A program made the position numbers and the translations under genes. A DNA stretch of 64,000 bases from JAOAPY01 sp038237475. Its GTDB lineage: Bacteria; Acidobacteriota; Blastocatellia; Pyrinomonadales; Pyrinomonadaceae. The notes under the pieces were generated by a model that was not told the DNA's origin, ran no database searches, and worked only from the letters and a program-made list of their open reading frames with translations. Location of the stretch: positions 1 through 64,000 of the forward strand of contig JBBRYS010000013.1 in assembly GCA_038237475.1 (NCBI GenBank). The letters are read 5' to 3'. Of this stretch, positions 25,784-34,693 are shown piece after piece; the first letter of the stretch is position 1, and each line of letters begins with the position of its first letter.

Positions 25784-26756
25784 TAAACTTGCCTGCTCGC
25801 TTATTATGCTGCTGGTATTGGGCGGCGCTCCGGCAACTACCGCTCAGGGTGGCAACGTTCTCTACGGCGATTTGATTGTTGAGGACGACAACTCCGGCGG
25901 GCTGCGGCCGATCAACTATCTGGTCATTCTCTACAGCGCCAACGGCTACGTTCAGTCGCGGCAGACAGTCGCTCCCAACGGCCGCTACCGCTTCAATAAC
26001 CTGGTCGACGGCGACTATGACGTGGTGGTTGAAGTGGAGAACACTGAGGTAGCGCGCCTGCGAATTCAGTTGCGCTCACCAATTATCAAGACTGACTTCA
26101 AACACGACATCACCCTCGCCTGGAAGGGAACCAATCACCAACCTGTACGGCCGGGCACGATAAGCTCTGAAGACTTCTATAAGCGAACCGCTGAGAATCA
26201 GAAGGCATTTGTGCGCGCGCGTGCGGCAGTCGACAGGAAAAAATACGATCAGTCGCAGGTGATGCTGCAGCAGTTGGTCGCAAAAGATCCGAACGACTTT
26301 CAGGCGTGGACCGAGCTCGGGACGGTATTCCTGATCAATAAAGATCTGACGGAAGCGGAAAAGGCCTACGAGGAAGCCTTAGCGGTGCGGCCAAAGTTTT
26401 TTTTGGCGTTAATGAATCTCGGTCGCGTGCGGCTGATGCAGAGACGCTTCGCCGACGCCATCCCTGCGCTGAGTCGAGCGCTGGAAGTGAAAGCCACTGC
26501 TGCTGACGCAAACTATTACCTGGGAGAAGCCTATCTGCAGTTGAAGAAAGGCTCGCGGGCGGTGGGCTATTTTTATCAGGCACTGAAGCTCGATCCGATC
26601 GGCAAGGCTGAAGCCCACCTGCGCCTGGCAAAGCTCTACGATGCTGCGGGACTAAAGCAAATGGCCGCGGCCGAATATGCAGAGTTCCTGAAAAAGAAAC
26701 CAGACTATCCGGAAAGAAAAAAACTTGTCTCCTATATTTCTCAACACCAAAAGTAG
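25767..26756 (+). CDS. Secreted TPR protein with N-terminal beta domain (paralogue 2)
   Basis: About 329 residues with the same layout as the preceding gene: signal peptide (SLIMLLVLGGAPATTAQ), beta domain (VLYGDLIVEDDNSGG, NGRYRFNNLVDGDYDVVVEVEN) and TPR array (FQAWTELGTVFLINKDLTEA, FFLALMNLGRVRLMQRRFADA, ADANYYLGEAYLQLKKGSRA). The best start is the TTG at 25767, which gives a normal signal peptide, has GGAAGAG about six bases upstream and overlaps the end of the upstream gene by 17 bases. A further upstream in-frame start at 25707 would bury the signal peptide. Strong conservation in the TPR part suggests a shared ligand. Confidence 0.8.
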   Translation: MRRISSKLACSLIMLLVLGGAPATTAQGGNVLYGDLIVEDDNSGGLRPINYLVILYSANGYVQSRQTVAPNGRYRFNNLVDGDYDVVVEVENTEVARLRIQLRSPIIKTDFKHDITLAWKGTNHQPVRPGTISSEDFYKRTAENQKAFVRARAAVDRKKYDQSQVMLQQLVAKDPNDFQAWTELGTVFLINKDLTEAEKAYEEALAVRPKFFLALMNLGRVRLMQRRFADAIPALSRALEVKATAADANYYLGEAYLQLKKGSRAVGYFYQALKLDPIGKAEAHLRLAKLYDAAGLKQMAAAEYAEFLKKKPDYPERKKLVSYISQHQK

Positions 26757-26840
26757 TTCACGCTTGCGAATGACTGGTGTTTGATATCGAGCTCTCTAGC
26801 AATTACCTCCGGGCTCGCTCGATGTCATTTAAGCACTCAC

Positions 26841-27668
26841 TTAGATATCTCTCGACACCAGATACCGGCCAACTTTGCCGGACTCGCCTTCCACAAATTG
26901 AAATTCGGTTACCTTAGCTCCGGATTTCAGCGCGGACGTAAAAGCTGCGCGCGTCGCGTCGCGCCAGCGCAGCGCAAGGTCAGCATCGCTTGTCATCAAG
27001 TGATTGATATTGGCCGGGACCTCAATCGCCAGCGAACCGGCAGTGAGAGAGGTCACTGCAATCGTTACGGGTTCCTGTTCCGCTCCGACACGCAGCAGCG
27101 CCGTGGCTGACGGTTCGATAGGTTGTTCTTGCCCCTGATCATCGATACGGCTCCTCACTCGTTCGCTCTTGAGAAACCAGCGGACCCACAAACGGTCCGT
27201 TCCGGATTGATGTAGGAAGCTGGTTGTTTTGCCGTAGTAGTCCGGCCGATAGCTGTCCGCGATAACGCCCAGTTTCCCGAAATTCAATCTGGCATTGCGA
27301 GCCTGGAGCGGATCGAAAGTCCAGGTGATCTTCTCGATGCCCATGCGTAACGCGTGCTCTCGTTGTGCCAGTTTTAATTGATAGCCGAGGCCGGCTGACC
27401 GGTAGCCTTCTAACACCGCGAGCATGTCAGAGTGGAGAATCAACTGCTGTTGTTCGCAGCCGGGAAAGCCGAAGACAAAGCCGATCAGCTGATCGCCGGC
27501 AAAAGCACCGAGCAACACCGCACCGACTTCGATCATCGGGACCAGAGCCAGGGCAGGGAACACTTCCCGGTCAGAGACGCCCCAGACAGTTTTCTGCAAG
27601 TCCTCGACGCCGCGCATTTCCGAGATCTTAGTAATCTCGCGAATTATTATTTGATCCGGACCGGGCAT
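26841..27668 (-). CDS. GNAT-family N-acetyltransferase (COG3375-like)
   Basis: 275 residues. The acetyl-CoA binding motif A is LEGYRSAGLGYQLK (about residues 87-100), preceded by strands AVLLGAFAGDQLIGFVFG and LHSDMLAV. KITWTFDPLQARNARLNFGKLGV is typical of the COG3375 group of predicted acetyltransferases. The substrate is unknown. It sits 16 bases downstream of a single-domain response regulator on the same strand. A second member of the same family occurs at 42603-43373, next to a histidine kinase. Confidence 0.82.
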   Translation of the reverse strand: MPGPDQIIIREITKISEMRGVEDLQKTVWGVSDREVFPALALVPMIEVGAVLLGAFAGDQLIGFVFGFPGCEQQQLILHSDMLAVLEGYRSAGLGYQLKLAQREHALRMGIEKITWTFDPLQARNARLNFGKLGVIADSYRPDYYGKTTSFLHQSGTDRLWVRWFLKSERVRSRIDDQGQEQPIEPSATALLRVGAEQEPVTIAVTSLTAGSLAIEVPANINHLMTSDADLALRWRDATRAAFTSALKSGAKVTEFQFVEGESGKVGRYLVSRDI

Positions 27669-27684
27669 GGGATGAAGAGGGAGA

Positions 27685-28071
27685 CTACGAACGCAACCTG
27701 CCGATTAACTCACTTAGCCAATCCATGTCGATTGGCTTGGTGACGTAGGCGTCAAAGCCCGAAGACTTTGCCTCCTGGCGAAAATTACCGTCCTGGTGGG
27801 CCGTCACCGCGATGATGGTCACGTTCGGCATAGCTTCTCCAGCACGAATCTGTTTGGCAGCTTCAATGCCATCGAGATAAGGCAGTGCGAGATCCATCAG
27901 AATGACGTCGGGATGCTCCTGCAGGGCCAGGTCCACCGCGAGCTTGCCGTCGGCCGCTTCGAGCACGCGATAACCGCGACTCTCCAACTCCAGCCGCATG
28001 ACAAAACGGGTGTCCTCGATGTCTTCAACCACCAAAATGGTCAGGTCATTCACTTCAGTTTTTTCAGCCAT
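27685..28071 (-). CDS. Single-domain response regulator (CheY-like receiver)
   Basis: 128 residues, only a receiver domain. The acidic pocket is in VVEDIEDT (about 14-21), the phosphoacceptor is Asp60 in ILMDLALP, a Thr is in AVTAHQ and the conserved Lys is in YVTKPID. There is no output domain, so it acts by protein contact. It is directly upstream of the acetyltransferase gene with a short gap and probably cotranscribed with it. The cognate kinase is not adjacent. Confidence 0.88.
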   Translation of the reverse strand: MAEKTEVNDLTILVVEDIEDTRFVMRLELESRGYRVLEAADGKLAVDLALQEHPDVILMDLALPYLDGIEAAKQIRAGEAMPNVTIIAVTAHQDGNFRQEAKSSGFDAYVTKPIDMDWLSELIGRLRS

Positions 28072-28310
28072 GTTTGCCTGTCACCGTTCCTTGTTCTCGT
28101 TACAACCAGCCCGCACTTAGAGCCAGCCAAATCTACTTTGCTCGCAGAAAAAGAAAATCAATTATGTCGCGCCGGGGATCTCTGTCAACCGTGAAGGTGC
28201 TCGACTCACGAACGGAAATCCGCCACGCGCGCGATCAGAACGAACCGGCAGTCAGCTTTTGTCCTTAGAGTTCAGGTACCAGAGATTACACCAAAGACAG
28301 GAGAGTCACC
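28072..28310. other. Intergenic region upstream of receiver gene
   Basis: About 240 bases between the divergent receiver gene and a short lipoprotein-like leader. A TTGTCC / GATTAC pair near 28258-28290 could be a promoter for the latter. Nothing else is recognisable. Confidence 0.3.
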
Positions 28311-28373
28311 ATGAAACGCGCATTGCTCGGCATAGCACTGGTATCCTGCCGCGAGAGGATACCGAGTCTGTGA
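28311..28373 (+). pseudogene. Truncated lipoprotein leader
   Basis: A 20-codon frame MKRALLGIALVSCRERIPSL with a strong AGGAGAG ribosome binding site at 28299-28305. It contains a perfect lipobox LVSC at residues 10-13. The reading frame ends inside an inverted repeat (GGTATCCT ... AGGATACC) immediately after the lipobox. It is either the remnant of a lipoprotein gene cut off by the palindrome cluster or a real tiny lipoprotein. Confidence 0.45.
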
Positions 28374-28574
28374 AACGGACGGTGTGACAATAGCCCACCG
28401 ATTTATCGGTGGGATCCGACCGCGGGAGGATGACTTCATGACTTTTGTCGTTATAGATCCCAGCGATGAATCGCTGGGATCTTATCGATCGTCCGCTTGC
28501 GCTGACTGATGGGGTCCGCATGGCGGACCGCCATTGCGGACTCGCGAAATTTCGTCGCGAACCGAAGCCCGCAG
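28339..28574. repeat. Cluster of palindromic (REP-like) repeats
   Basis: Successive hairpins: GGTATCCT/AGGATACC (28340-28363), CCCACCGAT-TT-ATCGGTGGG (28394-28413), GATCCCAGCGAT-GA-ATCGCTGGGATC (28456-28481), and GGTCCGC-ATG-GCGGACC (28513-28529). Two are perfect palindromes with 2-base loops. They have no T tracts. This resembles a REP/BIME-type cluster between convergent units. Confidence 0.6.
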
Positions 28575-28583
28575 ATCGGCCCT

Positions 28584-29243
28584 CTACCTTCCGAGTTCGG
28601 AAAACTTCACATTCCCGATGGGATACTCTTTCCAGTCCTTGTAGTCGTAGTGCCACCACTCGGGCTCGTACACCGCGAAGCCTTCGGCTTCCATCGCGGC
28701 GCGCAGTTTGTCGCGCAATGCTTTCGCCTCAATCGTGGCGCAGGAATAATTAACATGAGCGCGTTCTGTCATCTCGTCGTATTCGCTGGGCATTCGGACT
28801 TCAAGGCCAGTCTTTAAATCGAACAAGGAAAGGTCGACCGCACAGCCGCGGTTGTGTCGCGAGCCCTTCGCCGGGTCAGCGACAAAAATCTTTTTGTCTT
28901 CGGGGGTCGCGTCCCAAAAGATTTTCGTCACATACCAGGGACGATAACCGTCATGAATGATCAACCCGTAGCCTTGCGGGCGCAGAGCTTGATTAATCCG
29001 CACGAGCGCTTCCGCGGCTGGTCGCTGCAGGAACGCGCGTGCCTGCTTGTAGACCGGACGCGCCAGAAAATTGTTCCTGGTAGCGTAACGAATATCCAGC
29101 TTGATGGTGGGATCCAATTTGACGATCTCAACCAGGTCCGGCTGGCGAAAGGGTCCCGTTTCAACGGGCGGCTGCTGCGCCTTCGCAGCGAGCGAAAAAA
29201 GTATCAGGAAGGCAAACGTAGTCTGGAGAAATAGTCTCTTCAT
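28584..29243 (-). CDS. D-alanyl-D-alanine dipeptidase (VanX/DdpX family)
   Basis: 219 residues with a signal peptide (about 1-22). The M15D zinc and catalytic motifs are complete: SRHNRGCAVD (zinc ligands His130 and Asp137) and EPEWWHYD (catalytic Glu195, zinc ligand His198), plus IRYATRNNF and HDGYRP. It hydrolyses D-Ala-D-Ala. With a signal peptide it would act in the periplasm, as in peptidoglycan recycling, rather than in glycopeptide resistance; no vanHA genes are nearby. Confidence 0.9.
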   Translation of the reverse strand: MKRLFLQTTFAFLILFSLAAKAQQPPVETGPFRQPDLVEIVKLDPTIKLDIRYATRNNFLARPVYKQARAFLQRPAAEALVRINQALRPQGYGLIIHDGYRPWYVTKIFWDATPEDKKIFVADPAKGSRHNRGCAVDLSLFDLKTGLEVRMPSEYDEMTERAHVNYSCATIEAKALRDKLRAAMEAEGFAVYEPEWWHYDYKDWKEYPIGNVKFSELGR

Positions 29244-29364
29244 GACAGATGATCTCTCAAATATGGGACCAGCGCTCCTGGCGCTTGTGAAGTAGGGAAG
29301 GGATCGAGTCCCTTCCTCCAGCCTACTTGATTCTCCAAAAAAAATGACGAACCGCGCGAAATGT

Positions 29365-32300
29365 TTAGAACTCTACCGGCTTGCGAGTAGTCAGAGTCGG
29401 CGCATTCCAAGAACGCAGCTTTTCATTCCACTGCGGTATGGTGTCGCTGATGAACTTGTTGGTTTCAGTCATGCGACTCCGGAACTCGGGCTCCAGTTCC
29501 CTGAAGTACTCGCTCTGGGCAGCATTGGGCGCTCCATTAAAACCGTCTACGTCGCCAAACAGCCCGCCCAGTCTTTCCGTCACCCGCGAGCCGCCAGGCA
29601 AACCAAGACTCGGCTCAGATGATCTGCCGAGACGAAGGATGATGTCCTCCACCTGCTTCTGATAGTCCGTCAAAGCTTTGGTCAGTTCTTTGTCCGGTTC
29701 CTTGTTCAATCCCTTCATGGTCGTTTCGGTATGGTTCAATTGTTCCTTGACGCTATCCAGATAACGCAGCGCCGTGTTGGCGGCATTCTGATACCCCTGG
29801 ATCTTATTGAGCAAATCGAATTGCGCGCGCAGGTCAGCAACAGGCGCCCTGGTGGTGGGATCGAGTGTCACTTCAACCGGTTGCTCGAATGTCTTGTCAC
29901 CGACTGTCAAGCGAACGGTATACGTGCCGGGCAATACTTGTGCACCGCGCGGTCCGCCACCAAAAGCCGACTCTTCTTCGGTGGGTGGACGCCGCTGTTC
30001 GGGGCCGCTATGTCGCAGATCCCAGGCGACGCGATTGACTCCTTTTTCGCCCGCAGGTTTTTGCAGATCCTGAATGACCTTGCCGCCTTCACCGATGATC
30101 TGGATTTTGACCGGAGACTTTTCGTCCTGCTTTTCCTTGAGGAAGTAGGTTATCAGGGCGCCGTACGGTGGATTGGGGGCAGCGAATTGCTTGTCGCCGT
30201 TGCCATAACGAGTGAACCGCTGGGTGTAACGCAGCGCCGGTCGCACCGTGAACAGATGCGCATTGCCGGCCAGGATCGCAGCGCTCATCTGTTGTATGGG
30301 CGCAAGATCGTCAAAGACCCAGAAGCTGCGGGCATGGGTAGCAAGAATCAGATCATTCTCGCGCGGGTGAATCAGAATATCGTGGACCGAAAGGTTCGGC
30401 AGGTTCTTGAGATTCAGTGGAATCCAATCTTTGCCGTCACTGTAAGAGATGAAGAGGCCGTTCTCAGTGCCGCAATAAAGCAGGCTGCGGTTGCGCGGAT
30501 CCTCGCGCACGACCTGAACATAGGTTTTGGCCGGCAAGTCACCTGCGATGCTGGTCCAGGTCTTCCCGCCATCGACGGTTTTGAAAACATATGGTTTGAA
30601 ATCGTCAAACATGTGGCGGTCGAAAGAAACATACGCGGTCTGTGCGTTGTTCCGCGAGAGCTCGATGTGGGAAACAGCTGAGTTCGAGGCCAGCTTAGGA
30701 ATGTTACGCACGATGTTGGTCCAGCTCTTGCCGCCGTCCCTGGTGACCTGCAGATTGCCATCATCGGTGCCTACCCAAATCGTGTCTTTATCCACAGGTG
30801 ATTCGGCCAGCGTGATGATGGTCGTGTAATACTCGGCAGTGGAGTTTTCAAAGGCGATGGGGCCGCCGGCGTCCTTTTGCTTTTCCGGATCGTTCGTAGT
30901 GAGATCGGGGCTAATCTTCTCCCACGTCCTGCCAAAGTCCGTCGACTTAAAGACCACGTTGCCGGCAAAGTAAATCGTGTTGTGATCGTGCGCCGAGAGC
31001 ACGATGGGCGTGTTCCAATTGAAGCGATATTTTTCGCCCGCTGGTGGCCCGCCACCACTGCCGCGTCCCCACGGATTGATCGACTGCTGTTCACGGGTCC
31101 TCATGTCGGTGCGTACAAGACTGCCGCCCTGTGATTCGGAGATATAGATCTCCGGATCGTCAGGATGATTGAGGATGTAAAAGCCATCGCCAAAATTCAC
31201 CATCCGCCAATCGTCATTCATTATTCCGGCCGGCTCACGTGTACGGCTCGGCCCAGTCCAGGCGCCATTGTCCTGAAAGCCACCCATCACATAATAGAAC
31301 GGCTGCCGATTGTCAGCATGGACCTGATAGGGCTGACCAATGGGAACATTGAAGACGGGTTCCCAGCTCTCGCCGTCATCGAAAGAAACGGCAAAGCCCC
31401 CGTCCTGGGCTACCCAGAGACGTTTGGGGTTTTTCGGATCGATCCAAAGCGCATGATAATCAATGTGAACCTTGCCGGTGATGGAGCGAAAAGTTTTGCC
31501 GCCATCGAGCGAGGAATACAAGGTGGAGGCTACAGCGTAGACGTGGTTTTCGTTTGTAGGATCGATGCGGACGCGTGTGTAATAGAAACCGCGCGAAACG
31601 ATTTGGCTTTGTTTTGAGACCATCTTCCAGGTCTCGCCCCGATCCTCCGAGCGGTAGAGCAAGCCTTCTTTCGCTTCAACCATGGCATAGACAACGTTGC
31701 CATTACTGGGAGCCACTCTGATGCCGATGCGGCCAATCAATTTTGGCAGGCCGTTGGTCAGCTTGTTCCAGGTGCGACCGCCGTCAATTGATTTATAGAC
31801 TCCGCCTTTCTCGCTGCCGCTGTGAAAGGTCCAGGGCTTGCGCTCAAAACTCCACATGCCTGCATAGAGAATGTTTGGGTTGGTTGGATCGATGTCCAAA
31901 TCGGAACAGCCGTGTTCTTTATCGAGGTAGAGCGTTTTGGTCCAGGTCTGGCCACCGTCGATAGTCATAAAGACCCCGCGCTCTTCATTGGGGCCAAAGG
32001 CGTGACCGACAGCTCCGACATAAACGATATCGGGGTTCTGCGGATTTATGGCTATCGCGGAAATGTGCTCTGTCTCTTTCAGGCCCATGTGTTTCCAGGT
32101 CTTGCCACCATCGAGCGTTTTATAAATGCCGTCGCCGAATGAAACTGTATTCCGCGTGTTTGATTCGCCGGTGCCGACCCAAACCACGTCAGAATTACCG
32201 GGCTGGATCGCGATATCACCGATGGAAATCGTGCTCTCACGCTCAAAGAGAGGTTTCCAACTGACGCCGCCGTTAGTTGTTTTGAAGAGGCCACCCGCGG

Positions 32301-32547
32301 CTGAAGCTGCGTATACAATGTTTGGATTTCCCGGCACGCCTTCAACATCGGTGGCTCGACCTCCCATGTTGGCCGGCCCAATGGAGCGCCACTCGAGGCG
32401 CGAAAATGCTCTTTCGAATGGTGACTTCGATGCGTCTTCTTTATCGGCGCCCGGCGAGGAAGCGGATTGCGCCGCAGCGGGCGAGACGATGAGCAGAAAA
32501 ACAACCGGCAGCAGGCAGAAAGAAACGAGCAGTTTGCGCGAAGGCAT
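29365..32547 (-). CDS. Exported sortilin/VPS10-like beta-propeller protein
   Basis: About 1060 residues with a signal peptide (ending SPAAAQ). It has many BNR/VPS10-type propeller blades with SxDxGxTW-like Asp-box motifs such as TNGGVSW, LDGGKTWKHM, IDGGQTWTK, IDGGRTWNK, RDGGKSW and VDGGKTWTS. A C-terminal helical region follows (about 900-1060; AANTALRYLDSVKEQL). Such proteins are often annotated as glycosyl hydrolases, but sialidase catalytic residues are not evident. Probably a surface or periplasmic binding protein. ATG 32547 is chosen because GGGAGAG is five bases upstream; a GTG at 32553 overlaps that site. Confidence 0.82.
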   Translation of the reverse strand: MPSRKLLVSFCLLPVVFLLIVSPAAAQSASSPGADKEDASKSPFERAFSRLEWRSIGPANMGGRATDVEGVPGNPNIVYAASAAGGLFKTTNGGVSWKPLFERESTISIGDIAIQPGNSDVVWVGTGESNTRNTVSFGDGIYKTLDGGKTWKHMGLKETEHISAIAINPQNPDIVYVGAVGHAFGPNEERGVFMTIDGGQTWTKTLYLDKEHGCSDLDIDPTNPNILYAGMWSFERKPWTFHSGSEKGGVYKSIDGGRTWNKLTNGLPKLIGRIGIRVAPSNGNVVYAMVEAKEGLLYRSEDRGETWKMVSKQSQIVSRGFYYTRVRIDPTNENHVYAVASTLYSSLDGGKTFRSITGKVHIDYHALWIDPKNPKRLWVAQDGGFAVSFDDGESWEPVFNVPIGQPYQVHADNRQPFYYVMGGFQDNGAWTGPSRTREPAGIMNDDWRMVNFGDGFYILNHPDDPEIYISESQGGSLVRTDMRTREQQSINPWGRGSGGGPPAGEKYRFNWNTPIVLSAHDHNTIYFAGNVVFKSTDFGRTWEKISPDLTTNDPEKQKDAGGPIAFENSTAEYYTTIITLAESPVDKDTIWVGTDDGNLQVTRDGGKSWTNIVRNIPKLASNSAVSHIELSRNNAQTAYVSFDRHMFDDFKPYVFKTVDGGKTWTSIAGDLPAKTYVQVVREDPRNRSLLYCGTENGLFISYSDGKDWIPLNLKNLPNLSVHDILIHPRENDLILATHARSFWVFDDLAPIQQMSAAILAGNAHLFTVRPALRYTQRFTRYGNGDKQFAAPNPPYGALITYFLKEKQDEKSPVKIQIIGEGGKVIQDLQKPAGEKGVNRVAWDLRHSGPEQRRPPTEEESAFGGGPRGAQVLPGTYTVRLTVGDKTFEQPVEVTLDPTTRAPVADLRAQFDLLNKIQGYQNAANTALRYLDSVKEQLNHTETTMKGLNKEPDKELTKALTDYQKQVEDIILRLGRSSEPSLGLPGGSRVTERLGGLFGDVDGFNGAPNAAQSEYFRELEPEFRSRMTETNKFISDTIPQWNEKLRSWNAPTLTTRKPVEF

Positions 32548-32553
32548 TAGCAC

Positions 32554-32769
32554 TCTCCCGGGAACAGATATTCTAGATCTTAATAAGGTCAGGGCGAAAG
32601 TCTATCATTGAGCAAGCATAGTGGCACGTTCATTCTTTTGGGCGCGTGGAGCGGTGCGACGGGGACGGTTGAGTGGTGTCCGATAAGACCCGGCTGACTT
32701 CGCTTTGCAGAAAGATGATTCTTGATTACTCTCGACGCCGCTGGTCACCGATCTCAAACTGCCTTCCGA
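32554..32769. other. Intergenic region, no recognisable gene
   Basis: About 215 bases between the divergent sortilin-like and MFS genes, followed directly by a heptamer array. It must carry promoters for both directions, but none stands out. Confidence 0.3.
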
Positions 32770-32874
32770 TCTGAGATCCAGGACCTGAGATCTGAACTCT
32801 GAGCCCTGAGATCCGAGACCTGAGCTCTGCGATCTCTGCGATTTGTAATCTGAATTCAGCAGTCAGCAATCTGA
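32770..32874. repeat. Degenerate heptanucleotide tandem array
   Basis: Fifteen consecutive 7-base units keep one register: TCTGAGA TCCAGGA, then CCTGAGA, TCTGAAC, TCTGAGC, CCTGAGA, TCCGAGA, CCTGAGC, TCTGCGA and so on, ending with AATCTGA, ATTCAGC, AGTCAGC, AATCTGA. The consensus of the first part is YCTGAGM, drifting to AATCTGA at the right. It directly abuts the start of the MFS gene. Confidence 0.75.
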
Positions 32875-32876
32875 AA

Positions 32877-34214
32877 TTGGTGGACTCACTAACCTACATG
32901 CAGCTGCTCCGCAGCAACCACACCTTCCGGCGCTTATGGCTGGGACAGGTTGTTTCCGAACTCGGCAACTGGTTCTACTTTATCGCGGCCCTTGGGCTGG
33001 TGCGCACTGTTTCGCACAACGCCGCGGTTCCCACCACCATCGTTTTGGTATTGCGGCTGGTCCCCTTTACGATCGTTGCGCCGCTGGCCGGCGCACTCGT
33101 CGACAGGTGGTCCAGGCGGACAGTGATGCTGGTTACGGATCTGGCGCGCGTGTTGATAGCACTGCTGTTGTTGCTGGTGCATTCTCCGGCCGATCTTTGG
33201 ATCGCCTACGCTTGTACCGCACTGCTCTCAGCCTTTGGCGCCTTCTTTGAAGCTGCCAAGAACGCTGCGCTTCCCAACATTACGGGCGATCGCGATCTGC
33301 TGGCTGGAAACGCTCTGATGTTTTCGTCGCGATTTTTGTTGATGTCATTCGGAGCAGCATTGGGAGGCTGGACCGCCGCCAGCTTCGGTTACCGGACCGC
33401 GTTCATAGTCAACTCAGTATCCTTTCTGGTGTCGGCTTATTCGGTTTGGCTAATCCCTGATCAGGCCACCCGCCAGGCGCGGAACCCTGCGCTCACAGAG
33501 TTCCCGGCCAGAGAACGAAGAAGATTATCCAGCTACTGGTCGGATATGCGCGAGGGCTGGACGTACATCATAAGTCACGGGCCGGTTGCGGCAATACTCG
33601 GCATCAATATCCTGTGGGCTACCGGTGGCGGAGCAATCAATCTGATCTCAGATCGTTTGGGCGGATTGGTGTTCGCGGGGCAGCATGGTCTTGGTGGAGA
33701 CGCTGCCGTGGCCGCGCTTTATTTTGCCGCAGGCATAGGTCTGTTTGTAGGCATGATGATTGCGCGGCGTGTCGGAATGTATCTGGAGATGCGCAACCAG
33801 ACGGCTGGCTTCATTGGCTGGGCGCTGATCATCCAGGGCATCTTGTTTGCCGGTATCGGCCTGATGCCCACCTTGCTGCTGGCGAGTGTAGCGCTGTTTC
33901 TCGCGCGCATTTTTCTGGGAGTCGAATTCGCGATTCAGGAGACACTACTGATGCGGTTGGTGCCGGATAATCTGCGCGGGCGTGTTTCGACGACCGATCG
34001 CGCCAGCGAAATGTTGATCTGGAGTTTCTCAACGGTGATAGCCGGCTGGTCGCTTCGGGCGATTAGCCCGCGAGCGCTTACTGTGATTTCAGGTCTGCTA
34101 TCAGCCAGTTCGGGCGTAGTGTGGTTGGTTCTGTTTGCTTTGCAGCGGGTGAGGTTACCCAAACGATCAAGCGATCCAGCCTCAGCGGCTGAACCGGCAA
34201 GCCCCTTGGTCTAG
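32877..34214 (+). CDS. MFS transporter (exporter-like)
   Basis: 445 residues, about ten to twelve transmembrane helices. The N-terminal LRSNHTFRRLWLGQVVSELGNWFYFIAAL and the loop GALVDRWSRRTVML (MFS motif A position) are typical of the MFS_3/EntS-like drug or siderophore exporter group. The start is uncertain: TTG 32877, GTG 32880 or ATG 32898 all lie next to the heptamer array and no ribosome binding site is visible, so array changes could affect expression. The substrate cannot be assigned. Confidence 0.82.
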   Translation: MVDSLTYMQLLRSNHTFRRLWLGQVVSELGNWFYFIAALGLVRTVSHNAAVPTTIVLVLRLVPFTIVAPLAGALVDRWSRRTVMLVTDLARVLIALLLLLVHSPADLWIAYACTALLSAFGAFFEAAKNAALPNITGDRDLLAGNALMFSSRFLLMSFGAALGGWTAASFGYRTAFIVNSVSFLVSAYSVWLIPDQATRQARNPALTEFPARERRRLSSYWSDMREGWTYIISHGPVAAILGINILWATGGGAINLISDRLGGLVFAGQHGLGGDAAVAALYFAAGIGLFVGMMIARRVGMYLEMRNQTAGFIGWALIIQGILFAGIGLMPTLLLASVALFLARIFLGVEFAIQETLLMRLVPDNLRGRVSTTDRASEMLIWSFSTVIAGWSLRAISPRALTVISGLLSASSGVVWLVLFALQRVRLPKRSSDPASAAEPASPLV

Positions 34215-34250
34215 CGAGCTTCGGAAAAACCAATTGCCGCGAAGCTCGCT
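34213..34250. terminator. Bidirectional terminator-like hairpin
   Basis: An 11-bp stem AGCGAGCTTCG / CGAAGCTCGCT overlaps the MFS stop codon, between two convergent genes. No clear T tract. Confidence 0.5.
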
Positions 34251-34304
34251 GTTAAATACCCAAGTCCTGGTTGATGACCGAAAGACGAAGGTGTGTTGAG
34301 CCGG

Positions 34305-34670
34305 TTACGCCTGAGCGCGAGCGTGCACGAGTCTTCGCATCCGATCGGCAAACAAGACATCGATTTTTTGAGGTTCGACAATTGCGGTTACCTCACCCAA
34401 CCCAAAGTTAGGATGCAGGATCGTTTGTCCCGTGCGATAGGTGCGGGTCTGTTCGTATGGTGCTCCAGGCGCGGCATTTGAACGCCCACCGGTGAGCTTG
34501 GTGCCACTTTTGAACGAACTGAGTTTTCCACACTTAGGGCAATTGACACGAGAGATGAGTCCGCGTTTGGTTACCGAGGCGACCACGTGCCCGCGTTCTT
34601 CGCCGCACGTTACGCATAATTTCTCTACCCTGTCACCGACTTTGTAAGTTGGCTTTTCTGGCTTCTCCAT
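34305..34670 (-). CDS. Zinc-ribbon protein with CarD/Tudor-like C-terminal domain
   Basis: 121 residues. Two CxxC pairs (Cys19/Cys22 and Cys44/Cys47, in LCVTCGEE and NCPKCGK) form a zinc ribbon. The C-terminal 45 residues (RTGQTILHPNFGLGEVTAIVE ... VLFADRMRRLVHARA) match the pattern of the small beta domain found in CarD and at the C-terminus of UvrD-like helicases. It is probably an RNA polymerase- or helicase-associated or nucleic-acid-binding protein. The ribosome binding site AAAGGGGG is strong. A palindrome lies just upstream. Confidence 0.7.
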   Translation of the reverse strand: MEKPEKPTYKVGDRVEKLCVTCGEERGHVVASVTKRGLISRVNCPKCGKLSSFKSGTKLTGGRSNAAPGAPYEQTRTYRTGQTILHPNFGLGEVTAIVEPQKIDVLFADRMRRLVHARAQA

Positions 34671-34693
34671 AAATGCCCCCTTTCTAAAAGATA

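Noticed and set aside
28584..29243. VanX-type dipeptidase as part of a glycopeptide resistance cluster
   Set aside because: It has a signal peptide and no vanH, vanA or vanRS partners nearby, so a housekeeping cell-wall role is more likely.
29731..30681. A 316-codon open frame opposite the sortilin-like gene
   Set aside because: It is antisense to a clear gene with propeller motifs and its translation has no domain features; it is a shadow frame caused by codon composition.
32770..32874. Heptamer array considered as a CRISPR array
   Set aside because: Units are 7 bases long and contiguous, without 20-40 base repeats or spacers, and there are no cas genes in the window.
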